Shown here one piece after another: positions 18,779-27,848 of a stretch of DNA of 64,000 nucleotides; within the stretch, counting starts at the first letter, position 1; every line of letters starts with the position of its first letter. The notes under the pieces are model-generated. The model saw only the letters and a list, made by a program, of their open reading frames with translations, did no database searches and had not been told where the DNA came from. A program made the position numbers and the translations under genes. Source of the stretch: Ramlibacter alkalitolerans (GTDB lineage Bacteria > Pseudomonadota > Gammaproteobacteria > Burkholderiales > Burkholderiaceae_C); NCBI RefSeq assembly GCF_016722765.1, contig NZ_JAEQND010000005.1, forward strand, positions 124,001 through 188,000, in the 5' to 3' direction.

Positions 18779-19528
18779 ATGCGCCTGATCTCCCTTGCCG
18801 CCGCCCTCCTGCTGGCCGGCTGCGCGACCCTCGGCCCCGTCCCGGAAACCCAGGGCATCGACGCCGTCCTCATCGGCGAGCAGCACGATGCCGAGGCCCA
18901 CGCCCGCATCCAGGAACGCTGGGTGAGCACGCTGGCGCAGCGCGGGCAGCTGGGCGCCGTGGCGCTCGAGATGGCAGAGCGCGGCACCAGCACCGCCGGC
19001 CTGCCCCGCAGCGCCAGTGAAGAACAGGTGCGCGAGGCCCTGAAGTGGAACAAGGGCACGGGCTGGCCCTGGGCGCGTTACGGGCCGGCCATCATGGCGG
19101 CCGTGCGCGCCGGCGTGCCGGTGGTGGGCGGCAATCTCTCGCGCGAGCAGATGCGCGATGCCATGAAGGACGACACGCTGGACGTGCTGCTGCCCGGCCC
19201 GGCGCTGAAGGCGCAGCAGCAGGCGATCCGCCGCGGCCACTGCGACATGCTGCCGGAAACGCAGGTGCAGCCCATGACGCGGGTGCAGATCGCCCGCGAC
19301 CTCTCGATGGCCCGCACGATCTCGTCGTCGACGGCGCCGGGCAAGACGGTGCTGCTGCTGGCGGGTTCGGGCCACGTGCTGCCGGACCTGGGCGTGCCGC
19401 AGCACCTGCCGGCGAAGCTGGTGGCGCGCTCGGTGCTGCTGCCGTCGCAGGACACCGGTCGCGATTACTGCCAGGAATTCAAGCAGCAGCAGGAGCAGCA
19501 CCGCGCGCGGCCGCAGGCGGCGGGGTAG
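18779..19528 (+). CDS. chaN: ChaN-family haem/iron-regulated lipoprotein
   Basis: A 249-aa outer-membrane lipoprotein: signal with lipobox LLAGC (Cys at residue 15) and a ChaN domain starting DAVLIGEQHDAEAH, a conserved His-containing start of the family. LALEMAERG-type and YGPAIMAAVRAGVPVVGGNL segments follow, with VLLLAGSGHVLPDLGVPQHL near the end. ChaN proteins bind haem or act in iron acquisition. It is followed by a B-family composite carrying a terminator. Confidence 0.88.
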   Translation: MRLISLAAALLLAGCATLGPVPETQGIDAVLIGEQHDAEAHARIQERWVSTLAQRGQLGAVALEMAERGTSTAGLPRSASEEQVREALKWNKGTGWPWARYGPAIMAAVRAGVPVVGGNLSREQMRDAMKDDTLDVLLPGPALKAQQQAIRRGHCDMLPETQVQPMTRVQIARDLSMARTISSSTAPGKTVLLLAGSGHVLPDLGVPQHLPAKLVARSVLLPSQDTGRDYCQEFKQQQEQHRARPQAAG

Positions 19529-19542
19529 CGCACCACCGTCGC

Positions 19543-19637
19543 CGTCATTCCCGCGCAGGCGGGAATCCAGGGCTTCCAAAGGCAAAGGGCGCGACGCGCC
19601 CTTTTTTCTCTGGGCCCCCGCCTGCGCGGGGGTGACG
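19543..19637. repeat. Family B composite repeat with internal terminator, copy B3
   Basis: Outer arms CGTCATTCCCGCGCAGGCGGG (19543) and its inverted relative ending GCGGGGGTGACG (19637) flank a terminator hairpin. The same architecture in the opposite orientation occurs at 54860-54958. Both copies lie between convergent genes. Confidence 0.85.
19584..19607. terminator. Rho-independent terminator inside the B3 composite
   Basis: AAAGGGCGCG-A-CGCGCCCTTTTTT: a perfect GC-rich stem flanked by an A-run and a T-run, so it can end transcripts from both chaN and the aminotransferase gene. Confidence 0.85.
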
Positions 19638-19648
19638 GGGAAGCTCCC

Positions 19649-20980
<1,332 letters not shown>

Positions 20981-21125
20981 CGGGGAACTCCTGGAACGAG
21001 GCGCCATTTTGCCCCCGCCGCGCTGACCCTGACCTCGGCAGTCCTACGCGGGCTCGGGCACCAACCCTGCATCCGGATGGGCGAACGGTGCGGAAACTGG
21101 CTGCATAACCTCAGGAGGTTCCTCC

Positions 21126-21431
21126 ATGAAGAGCTTGCTCCTCTTGCCGGCGGCTGCGGCCCTGGCTGCGCTCGCGGGCTGCGCCACCTACGGCGATCCC
21201 TACTACGGTTACGGCCCCGGCGTCTCGGCCACCGCGGTGTACCAGAGCGGCCCGGGCTACGGGTACTACGGCGGTACCTATCCGTCCTATCCCGTCTACC
21301 AGGGCGTACCGGCGCGCGGGCTGCGCGATCGCGATGGCGATGGCATCCCCAACCGCGTCGACATGGATCGCGACGGCGACGGCATCCCGAACACGTACGA
21401 CCGGCGACCGAACAATCCTTCGCGCCGTTGA
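21126..21431 (+). CDS. Small lipoprotein with thrombospondin type-3-like calcium repeats
   Basis: A 101-aa protein. The signal has lipobox LAGC (Cys about residue 19). A Tyr/Gly-rich middle (YGDPYYGYGPG, GYGYYGGTYP) is followed by two DRDGDGIPN repeats, calcium-binding TSP3-like loops seen in OmpA-type and other surface proteins. A strong Shine-Dalgarno (AGGAGG) precedes ATG 21126. The C-terminus is short and basic. Predicted to be an envelope lipoprotein; function unknown. It ends 6 bp from the convergent DUF4197 gene. Confidence 0.8.
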   Translation: MKSLLLLPAAAALAALAGCATYGDPYYGYGPGVSATAVYQSGPGYGYYGGTYPSYPVYQGVPARGLRDRDGDGIPNRVDMDRDGDGIPNTYDRRPNNPSRR

Positions 21432-21437
21432 GGCGGC

Positions 21438-22124
21438 TCAGCGCAGCGCGCCGAACACCTTGCGCAGCAGCGCGCTGCCGCTGCCCACCGGGTCGCGCCG
21501 GATCTTCTTCTCTTCTTCACCGATCGTGAAGAACAGGCCGTCGAGCGCCTTGCGCGTGACGTAGTGGTCCACCGTGGGGTCCTGCGGGCGATAAAACCCG
21601 AGACCCTGCGCCTTCTTCGACACACGCTCGTAGCGCTCCACCACGCCCACCTTCGCGGTCGCCTGGTGCACCACCGGCAGGAAGGTGCCGGTGAGCGGCA
21701 CCCGGGTCTTCTCGGCGAAGAATTCGGTGGCGGAGGTCTCGCCGCCGGTGAGGATGCGCTTGGCGTCGGAGACGGACATGTTGCGCACCGCCTGCACCAG
21801 CAGGTTCTTCGCCATCGGCACGGCCGCCTCCGCGGCCCGGTTCATCGAGACTTCCAGTTCCTCCAGTTGCTGCCGGAAGCCGATCGCGGACAGGATGCCG
21901 GCGAGCTGCTGCATCGCCTCGGGCAGCGGGATGCGGACCTGCGGATTGGCCAGGAAGCCATCCGGCCGCCCGAGCAGCTGCACCGCTGCGATCGCACCCT
22001 TCTCGAGCGCGCCGCGGATGCCGTTGCCCGCCTCGCGTTCGCTCAGGGCGGAGAGGCCCTGGGCCCGGAGGGCGAAGGGCAGGAGGAGGAGGGGAACGGC
22101 CAGGACGATGGGACGACGGCGCAT
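21438..22124 (-). CDS. DUF4197 family exported protein
   Basis: A 228-aa protein with a signal peptide (LAVPLLLLPFALRAQG, cleaved near residue 21) and the DUF4197 domain: LSEREAGNGIRGALEKGAI, DGFLANPQVRIPLPEAM, ILTGGETSATEFF and the C-terminal VTRKALDGLFFTIGEEEKKI. Probably periplasmic or outer-membrane associated; the family has no assigned function. Divergent from purU with a gap of about 80 bp. Confidence 0.85.
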   Translation of the reverse strand: MRRRPIVLAVPLLLLPFALRAQGLSALSEREAGNGIRGALEKGAIAAVQLLGRPDGFLANPQVRIPLPEAMQQLAGILSAIGFRQQLEELEVSMNRAAEAAVPMAKNLLVQAVRNMSVSDAKRILTGGETSATEFFAEKTRVPLTGTFLPVVHQATAKVGVVERYERVSKKAQGLGFYRPQDPTVDHYVTRKALDGLFFTIGEEEKKIRRDPVGSGSALLRKVFGALR

Positions 22125-22192
22125 GGGGCGGGCAGCAGCACGGATCAGCCATGATGCCGCCGCCGCTGGCGGCGGGTCAATCGCGTGCCTGC

Positions 22193-22198
22193 GACAAT
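22193..22198 (+). promoter_or_regulatory. -10-like GACAAT upstream of purU
   Basis: GACAAT ends 9 nt before the purU ATG and no Shine-Dalgarno intervenes, suggesting a very short leader. No clear -35. Confidence 0.3.
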
Positions 22199-22207
22199 TG
22201 CAAGCTT

Positions 22208-23056
22208 ATGTCCGAAGCCTACATCCTCACCCTGTCCTGCCCCGACCGCCCCGGCATCGTCCACGCCGTTTCCGGCTTCCTGCTGGAACGCGGGGGCAAC
22301 ATCGAGGAGGCGGCGCAGTACAACGACCCCGACACCGGCCTGTTCTTCATGCGGGTGCGCTTCGCCTGCGGCCAGCTCACGCAGGACGACCTGCGCACGC
22401 AGCTGCAACTGTTCGCGCAGCCCTTCGAGATGAAGTGGAAGCTGCATGCCCTGGCGCAGGCGATGAAGACCGTGATCTTCGTGAGCCGCGAAGGCCACTG
22501 CCTGAACGACCTGCTGTTCCGCTGGAAGAGCGGGCTGCTGCCGCTGGACATCCGCGCGATCGTGTCCAACCACCGCGACTTCTACCAGCTGGCGGCCAGC
22601 TACAACGTGCCCTTCCACCACATCCCGGTCACGGCGGCGACCAAGGCGCAGGCCGAGGCGCGCCAGTACGAGGTGATCGAAAGCGAAGGGGCCGACCTGG
22701 TGGTGCTGGCGCGCTACATGCAGATCCTCTCGGACGACCTGTGCCGCAAGCTGTCGGGCCGGGCGATCAACATCCACCACAGCTTCCTTCCCAGCTTCAA
22801 GGGCGCCAAGCCCTACTACCAGGCGCATGACCGCGGCGTGAAGCTGATCGGCGCAACGGCGCACTACGTGACCGCGGACCTCGACGAAGGCCCGATCATC
22901 GAGCAGGATGTGGCCCGGGTGGACCACAGCTACACCGTCGAACACCTGACCGCCACCGGCCGCGACACCGAAGCCATGGTGCTGGCCCGGGCGGTGAAGT
23001 GGCACAGCGAACACCGCGTGCTGCTGGATGGGCACAAGACCGTGATCTTCAAGTGA
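22208..23056 (+). CDS. purU: Formyltetrahydrofolate deformylase
   Basis: PurU (282 aa) hydrolyses 10-formyl-THF to formate and THF, balancing one-carbon pools. An N-terminal ACT domain (ILTLSCPDRPGIVHAVSGFL) is followed by a formyltransferase-fold domain with LARYMQILSDDL, the catalytic INIHHSFLPSFKGAKPY (Asn/His) and GATAHYVTADLDEGPIIEQD (catalytic Asp). Full family length. A B-family repeat and then glcD follow on the same strand. Confidence 0.95.
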   Translation: MSEAYILTLSCPDRPGIVHAVSGFLLERGGNIEEAAQYNDPDTGLFFMRVRFACGQLTQDDLRTQLQLFAQPFEMKWKLHALAQAMKTVIFVSREGHCLNDLLFRWKSGLLPLDIRAIVSNHRDFYQLAASYNVPFHHIPVTAATKAQAEARQYEVIESEGADLVVLARYMQILSDDLCRKLSGRAINIHHSFLPSFKGAKPYYQAHDRGVKLIGATAHYVTADLDEGPIIEQDVARVDHSYTVEHLTATGRDTEAMVLARAVKWHSEHRVLLDGHKTVIFK

Positions 23057-23066
23057 TGCACCACAC

Positions 23067-23094
23067 CGTCATCTCCGCGCAGGCGGGGATGACG
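23067..23094. repeat. Family B half-element, copy B4
   Basis: CGTCATCTCCGCGCAGGCGG followed by GGATGACG: a 28-bp perfect-arm hairpin between purU and glcD, ending 14 nt before the glcD start. Confidence 0.75.
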
Positions 23095-23108
23095 AGAAGG
23101 AGAAGCGC

Positions 23109-24611
23109 ATGAACGCACCGGAATCGAGCGAGGCGCTGCAGCGCGCGGAACGCCAGCAGCGGCAGGCGCAGATCGTAGCCGCCCTGCAGAAGGTGCTGCC
23201 GCAGGGCGCCCTGCTGTGGCACTCCGAGGACACCACGCCCTACGAATGCGACGGCCTCACGGCGTACCGGCAGCGCCCGCTGGTCGTGGCCCTGCCCGAA
23301 AGCGAGCAGCAGGTGCAGGACGTGCTCAAGGCCTGCCATGCCCTGGAGGTCCCGGTGGTCGCGCGCGGCGCGGGCACCGGCCTGTCGGGCGGCGCGCTGC
23401 CGCACGCGCTGGGCGTCACGCTCTCGCTGGCCAAGTTCAACGCGATCCTGGGGATCGATCCGGTCGCGCGCACGGCCGTCGTGCAATGCGGCGTGCGCAA
23501 CTTGGCGATCAGCGAAGCCGCCGCGGCCTACGGCCTGTACTACGCGCCCGATCCCTCCAGCCAGATCGCCTGCACGATCGGCGGCAACGTGGCCGAGAAC
23601 TCCGGCGGCGTGCACTGCCTGAAGTACGGCCTCACGGTGCACAACGTGCTCAGGGTGCGCGGCTTCACCGCCGCCGGCGAGCCGGTCGAATTCGGCAGCG
23701 AGGCGCTCGATGCGCCGGGCTACGACCTGCTGGCCGTGATGATCGGCAGCGAAGGCATGCTGGCCGTCGTCACCGAAGTCACCGTCAAGCTGATCCCCAA
23801 GCCGAAGCTGGCGCGCTGCATCATGGCCAGCTTCGACGACGTGCGCAAAGCCGGCGACGCCGTCGCGGCGGTGATCGCCGCCGGCATCATCCCGGCGGGC
23901 CTGGAGATGATGGACAAGCCGATGACGGCGGCCGTCGAGGACTTCGTGCATGCCGGCTACGACCTGACGGCCGAAGCCATCCTGCTGTGCGAGAGCGACG
24001 GCACGCCCGAGGAAGTCGAGGAGGAGATCGGCCGCATGTCGCAGGTGCTGCGCGACGCCGGCGCCACCGCCATCGCGGTCAGCCGCGACGAGGCCGAACG
24101 CCTGCGCTTCTGGAGCGGCCGCAAGAACGCCTTCCCGGCCTCGGGCCGCATCAGCCCCGACTACATGTGCATGGATTCGACCATTCCGCGCAAGCGGCTG
24201 GCCGACATCCTGCTGGCCATCCAGGAGATGGAGCAGAAGTACGCGCTGCGCTGCGCCAACGTGTTCCATGCCGGCGACGGCAACCTGCACCCGCTGATCC
24301 TGTTCGACGCCAACGATGCCGACCAGCTCCATCGCTGCGAGAAGTTCGGCGCCGAGATCCTGGAGGTCAGCGTGGCCATGGGCGGCACGGTGACCGGCGA
24401 GCATGGCGTGGGCATCGAGAAGCTCAACTCGATGTGCGTGCAGTTCAGTCCCGCGGAACTGGAGCAGATGCGCGGCGTCAAGCGCGCCTTCGATGCGCGC
24501 GAGCTGCTCAATCCGGGCAAGGTGATCCCCACGCTCAATCGCTGCGCCGAGTACGGGAAGATGCTCGTGCGCGGCGGCCGGATCGCGCATCCGGACCTCC
24601 CGCGGTTCTAG
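23109..24611 (+). CDS. glcD: Glycolate oxidase subunit GlcD / FAD-linked oxidase
   Basis: A 500-aa flavoprotein. The PCMH-type FAD-binding domain is seen in VVARGAGTGLSGGALPH and IACTIGGNVAENSGGVHCLKYG. The C-terminal domain ends with the typical NVFHAGDGNLHPLILFD, GTVTGEHGVGIEKL and DARELLNPGKVIP. GlcD oxidises glycolate (or D-lactate) to glyoxylate as part of the membrane-bound GlcDEF complex. The usual glcE and glcF are not adjacent: the next gene starts on the other strand only 9 bp downstream. A stand-alone D-lactate dehydrogenase role is therefore possible. Confidence 0.88.
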   Translation: MNAPESSEALQRAERQQRQAQIVAALQKVLPQGALLWHSEDTTPYECDGLTAYRQRPLVVALPESEQQVQDVLKACHALEVPVVARGAGTGLSGGALPHALGVTLSLAKFNAILGIDPVARTAVVQCGVRNLAISEAAAAYGLYYAPDPSSQIACTIGGNVAENSGGVHCLKYGLTVHNVLRVRGFTAAGEPVEFGSEALDAPGYDLLAVMIGSEGMLAVVTEVTVKLIPKPKLARCIMASFDDVRKAGDAVAAVIAAGIIPAGLEMMDKPMTAAVEDFVHAGYDLTAEAILLCESDGTPEEVEEEIGRMSQVLRDAGATAIAVSRDEAERLRFWSGRKNAFPASGRISPDYMCMDSTIPRKRLADILLAIQEMEQKYALRCANVFHAGDGNLHPLILFDANDADQLHRCEKFGAEILEVSVAMGGTVTGEHGVGIEKLNSMCVQFSPAELEQMRGVKRAFDARELLNPGKVIPTLNRCAEYGKMLVRGGRIAHPDLPRF

Positions 24612-24620
24612 GAGCCTCGC

Positions 24621-27600
24621 TCATCGCCTGCAAGTGGCGCCGGTGACGACGATGTCGTCGCGGCGCTGCGGGGGCTTGCGCGGGTCCGGCGACAGGCTGG
24701 CGGCGACCACCTGCTCGAACTCCCGCGCGAAGTCCGCCGCGAGGATGGCGACCTCCTGCACGTCGGGTTCGGCGAGCTGCCCGGAGTCCGGCGATACCGG
24801 CGGCCGGGGGGCAGGGGGTGGCGCTGCTGGCGGCGGGGGCGGAGGCCCAGGTGGCGGAGCTGCGGGCGGCGGCGGCGGTGGCCCTGGCGGCGGCGGCGGC
24901 GGCGGGGGCGGGGGCGCATTGACCGCCACCGCCGTGAGCAGCAGGTTGCCGCTGGCCGTGCCCGCAGTGACGCCGCCGACGCCGGCCGGGCGCGCCACAC
25001 CCTCGGCTTCGGTCACCTGGGGCAGGCTGGGCGCTGCCAGGCTTGCGGTGCGCAGGACGGCCAGCGCATCGCCAGGAGCGAGCGTCGCCGTGGGCGCGTA
25101 CTTCACGAGCACGCGGCTGCCGCTGTCCGCCGTGGTCGTGCCCAGGACGTTCAGCTGGTCGAACGCGGCGGCGGACTGCAGGTCCACGGCCAGCGTGGAG
25201 CCGGGCTGCATCACCAGGTTGCCCTCGAAGGTCAGGGTGCCGACGCTGCCGTCGCCACCGGGCGCGATGGTGCCCGCATTGGCGATCGTCCCGCTGCCTC
25301 CGCCCACCCGCAGCGTGCCGGTGCCGGCGAGCACGGCGCCCGCCAGGTTGTCGAACGGGCCGGCCAGCGCGACGACGCTGCCGCCGGTGAGGTCGACCAG
25401 CGACCCGTTGCTCCACGCCGCATCGAGCACGAGGTCACCTTCGACTTCGACCGAAGTGCCGGTCGCAGAGAAGGTGCCGGGCGCCGCGCCGGCGCCGCCG
25501 CCGGCCAGGAGCTGGGGCGAGCGCAGGCGCACGGCGCCCGACTCCGCGGTAAGCGTGATGGCCCCGCCGTCACCGCCCGGCCCGCTGCCGACGCTGGCGC
25601 CGCCGCGCGCATCCGCCCGCAGGCTGGCGTCCACCACCAGGTCGCCCAGCGTGCGGACCAGGCTGATGCTGCCGCCGGGCCCGCCCTGCGCCCCGGCGCC
25701 GCCCGCGGCGCGGATGCCGGAGAGCGCATCCTGCGGCGGTCCGGCGGGGATGCCGAACAGCGCCAGGAGGTCGCCCGCCAGCGGGCGCAGGGTGATGTCG
25801 CCAGCCGCCGAGAGCTTCACCGTGCCGCCGGCGCGGCCGGCCTGCGCGGTCGGTACGCCGGGCGGCCCATCGAAGCCGGCGCCGCCGTCCGCGAAGACGA
25901 GGGCGAAGCTGACGCCGCCCGCGCTCGAAGCGACGTCCAAGGTGCCGCCCGCGCCGCCCGCACCGCCGCCGAGCGCGGGCGGGCGCAGGTCCAGGGCGAC
26001 GCCGCTGACATCGACCGCACCCAGCGCGATGTCGCCGGCTGCGGCCAGCGTGACGCGCCCGCCGGCGCCGCCGTCCACGCCGCCGCCGCCATTGGCCCGG
26101 ATCAGGGCCAGGCCCGGCATGCCGATGCTGCCGGTGGTCGAGGACAGGCCCACGCTGCCCCCCGCGCCGCCGGCCGCGCGGCCCAGGGGGTCCGAACCAC
26201 CCCTCACATCGATGAGGCCGGCGGCGATGCTGCCGCGGCCCGGGATTTCGAAGCTGCTGCCGACCACGATGGCGCGGGAGGCCTCCACCACGACGCTGCC
26301 GCCCGCCCCGCCATGGGTCGTGGCATCGGGGGCGGCCGGCCCGCGCCCGACCTCTCCGCCGTGCGCCGACAACTGCCCCAGCAGGGACGCGGTGGCATCG
26401 CCGATCGTGACCGACCCGGCTTGCGGTGCCGTCCCCAGCGCCCGCAGCAAGACGGTGCCGCCGTCGCCGCCACTGCCGCCGGGCCCGCCGGAGGCGCCGT
26501 CGGCGAGCACCTGGGCCAGGCGGATGCTGCCGTCGCGCGACGTGACCGCCACGTTGCCGCCGCCTCCGCCTGCGGCCAGCAGGGAGGCGCCGGGGGCACC
26601 GCCGGCGGCGATCGACGTGCCCTGGATGTCCTGCTGCGCCGTGAGCGTCACGGCGCCGCCTGCGCCGCCCGGCAAGGCGCCGTGCGTGCTGATCGTGTCG
26701 AAGGCGAGCGCACCGTCGGCGGCCGCCAGCGCGACGCTGCCGCCGCTGGCCGCGTAGCGCCCGCCACCGGAGATGCTGCCCGAGGCGCTGACGGCGATGC
26801 TGCCGGGGGCGACGCCGCCCTCGCCGACGGCGGGAGATGCGGCGACCGAACCATCGACCTGGGCGTTGCCGGCGCGGGCCTCGAGCACCACCTTGCCGCC
26901 TGTCGCAGAAAGGGCGTTGGCGTTGATGAGGCCGCTGTGCGTCAGGCTGCCGGCGAAGATGGCGACGGCGTCGCCCGTGAGCGCGCCGAGGTTGATCGCC
27001 CGGTCGGTGGGCGCGACCACCGTCATCACGATGCCTTCGAGCCCCGGGCCGGTGATGTCGACACCCTGCCCCGCCGCCAGCACCGTGGCGCCCAGCGCGG
27101 ACACGGACGCGTTCGCGCCCAGCTGGATGTCCGGGCCGACCAGCACCACGTCGCCGGCGCCGGCGCGGATCGCGCCGTCGACTTTCAGGACGCCCGGCGC
27201 GGTGCCGGGACGCGTGAAGCGCAGGCGGCCGGCCAGCGCATCGGCCTGCGAGAGGGACAGCGTGGAGGCGGTGAAGCCGGCGGTATCGATCGCCGCGCCG
27301 GGGCCGACCGCGATGCCGGCCGGATTCACCAGCACCAGCCGGCCGTTGGAGCTCAGTTGGCCCAGGATGGCCGAAGGATTGGCGGCGAGGACGCGATTGA
27401 TCGACGTGCTGTCGACACCCGGCTGGATGAATTGCGCGCTGGCTCCGGCGCCGATCGAGAAGCTCTGCCAGTCGATGGCGGAGTGGCTGGTCCCGGCGCC
27501 GTTCTTCGTGGTGACGGTCAGCGTCGGGCGCAGCGCGGTACCGCCGGTGACGAAAGCGGCGCTGCCATGGATCGCGACCGGCTTGGCCGGCAGCGCGGGG

Positions 27601-27740
27601 ACGGCCTGGGCCGATGCGGCGCCGGGCTGCAGTGCCCAGGCCACGGCCACCGCCAGCATCACCGCCGTGGGCCGCAAGTCCGGGTTGGCGGAAGGCGGCG
27701 CACCATGCCGCGCGAACCTCGACGAAAAGCTGCCCATCAT
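24621..27740 (-). CDS. TpsA-like filamentous haemagglutinin-family exoprotein, Gly- and Pro-rich
   Basis: A 1039-aa predicted secreted protein. Residues about 1-45 are a signal region ending ASAQA. Residues about 50-175 form the TPS secretion domain (IDWQSFSIGAGASAQFIQPG, SINRVLAANPSAILGQL, VNPAGI at 139-143 in place of NPNGI). The body, nt about 25560-27000, carries about ten GGxGG[SATN]V[TVA]L turns spaced roughly 45-60 residues, as in a Gly-rich beta-helix. Autotransporter-like strand repeats follow (GSVVALAGPFDNLAGAVLAG, GTIANAGTIAPGG). Residues 942-981 are a polyproline tract, and the protein ends RRDDIVVTGATCRR. No beta-barrel domain and no TpsB partner is in the window. ATG 27740 follows AGGAGAAC. 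Divergent from the GlcNAc-transferase gene. Confidence 0.82.
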   Translation of the reverse strand: MMGSFSSRFARHGAPPSANPDLRPTAVMLAVAVAWALQPGAASAQAVPALPAKPVAIHGSAAFVTGGTALRPTLTVTTKNGAGTSHSAIDWQSFSIGAGASAQFIQPGVDSTSINRVLAANPSAILGQLSSNGRLVLVNPAGIAVGPGAAIDTAGFTASTLSLSQADALAGRLRFTRPGTAPGVLKVDGAIRAGAGDVVLVGPDIQLGANASVSALGATVLAAGQGVDITGPGLEGIVMTVVAPTDRAINLGALTGDAVAIFAGSLTHSGLINANALSATGGKVVLEARAGNAQVDGSVAASPAVGEGGVAPGSIAVSASGSISGGGRYAASGGSVALAAADGALAFDTISTHGALPGGAGGAVTLTAQQDIQGTSIAAGGAPGASLLAAGGGGGNVAVTSRDGSIRLAQVLADGASGGPGGSGGDGGTVLLRALGTAPQAGSVTIGDATASLLGQLSAHGGEVGRGPAAPDATTHGGAGGSVVVEASRAIVVGSSFEIPGRGSIAAGLIDVRGGSDPLGRAAGGAGGSVGLSSTTGSIGMPGLALIRANGGGGVDGGAGGRVTLAAAGDIALGAVDVSGVALDLRPPALGGGAGGAGGTLDVASSAGGVSFALVFADGGAGFDGPPGVPTAQAGRAGGTVKLSAAGDITLRPLAGDLLALFGIPAGPPQDALSGIRAAGGAGAQGGPGGSISLVRTLGDLVVDASLRADARGGASVGSGPGGDGGAITLTAESGAVRLRSPQLLAGGGAGAAPGTFSATGTSVEVEGDLVLDAAWSNGSLVDLTGGSVVALAGPFDNLAGAVLAGTGTLRVGGGSGTIANAGTIAPGGDGSVGTLTFEGNLVMQPGSTLAVDLQSAAAFDQLNVLGTTTADSGSRVLVKYAPTATLAPGDALAVLRTASLAAPSLPQVTEAEGVARPAGVGGVTAGTASGNLLLTAVAVNAPPPPPPPPPPGPPPPPPAAPPPGPPPPPPAAPPPAPRPPVSPDSGQLAEPDVQEVAILAADFAREFEQVVAASLSPDPRKPPQRRDDIVVTGATCRR

Positions 27741-27848
27741 GTTCTCCTGCTGCCCGCTGCACGGTAGCACAGCGCCCGTCGCTTGGGCGATCCCGCCGGC
27801 GGGCGACGCCGCCGCTCTCGTTGCTACCATGGCGGGCCCAGAGTTGCC

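Noticed and set aside
24780..24920. GC-rich simple repeat as a possible non-coding microsatellite
   Set aside because: It is in frame and encodes the polyproline tract of the exoprotein, with G/C variation preserving Pro, Gly and Ala codons.
24634..26757. A 707-codon plus-strand open frame opposite the exoprotein gene, Pro/Ser/Ala-rich
   Set aside because: Exact antisense of the Gly-rich repeats (Gly codons read as Pro/Ala); no ribosome-binding site and no domain.
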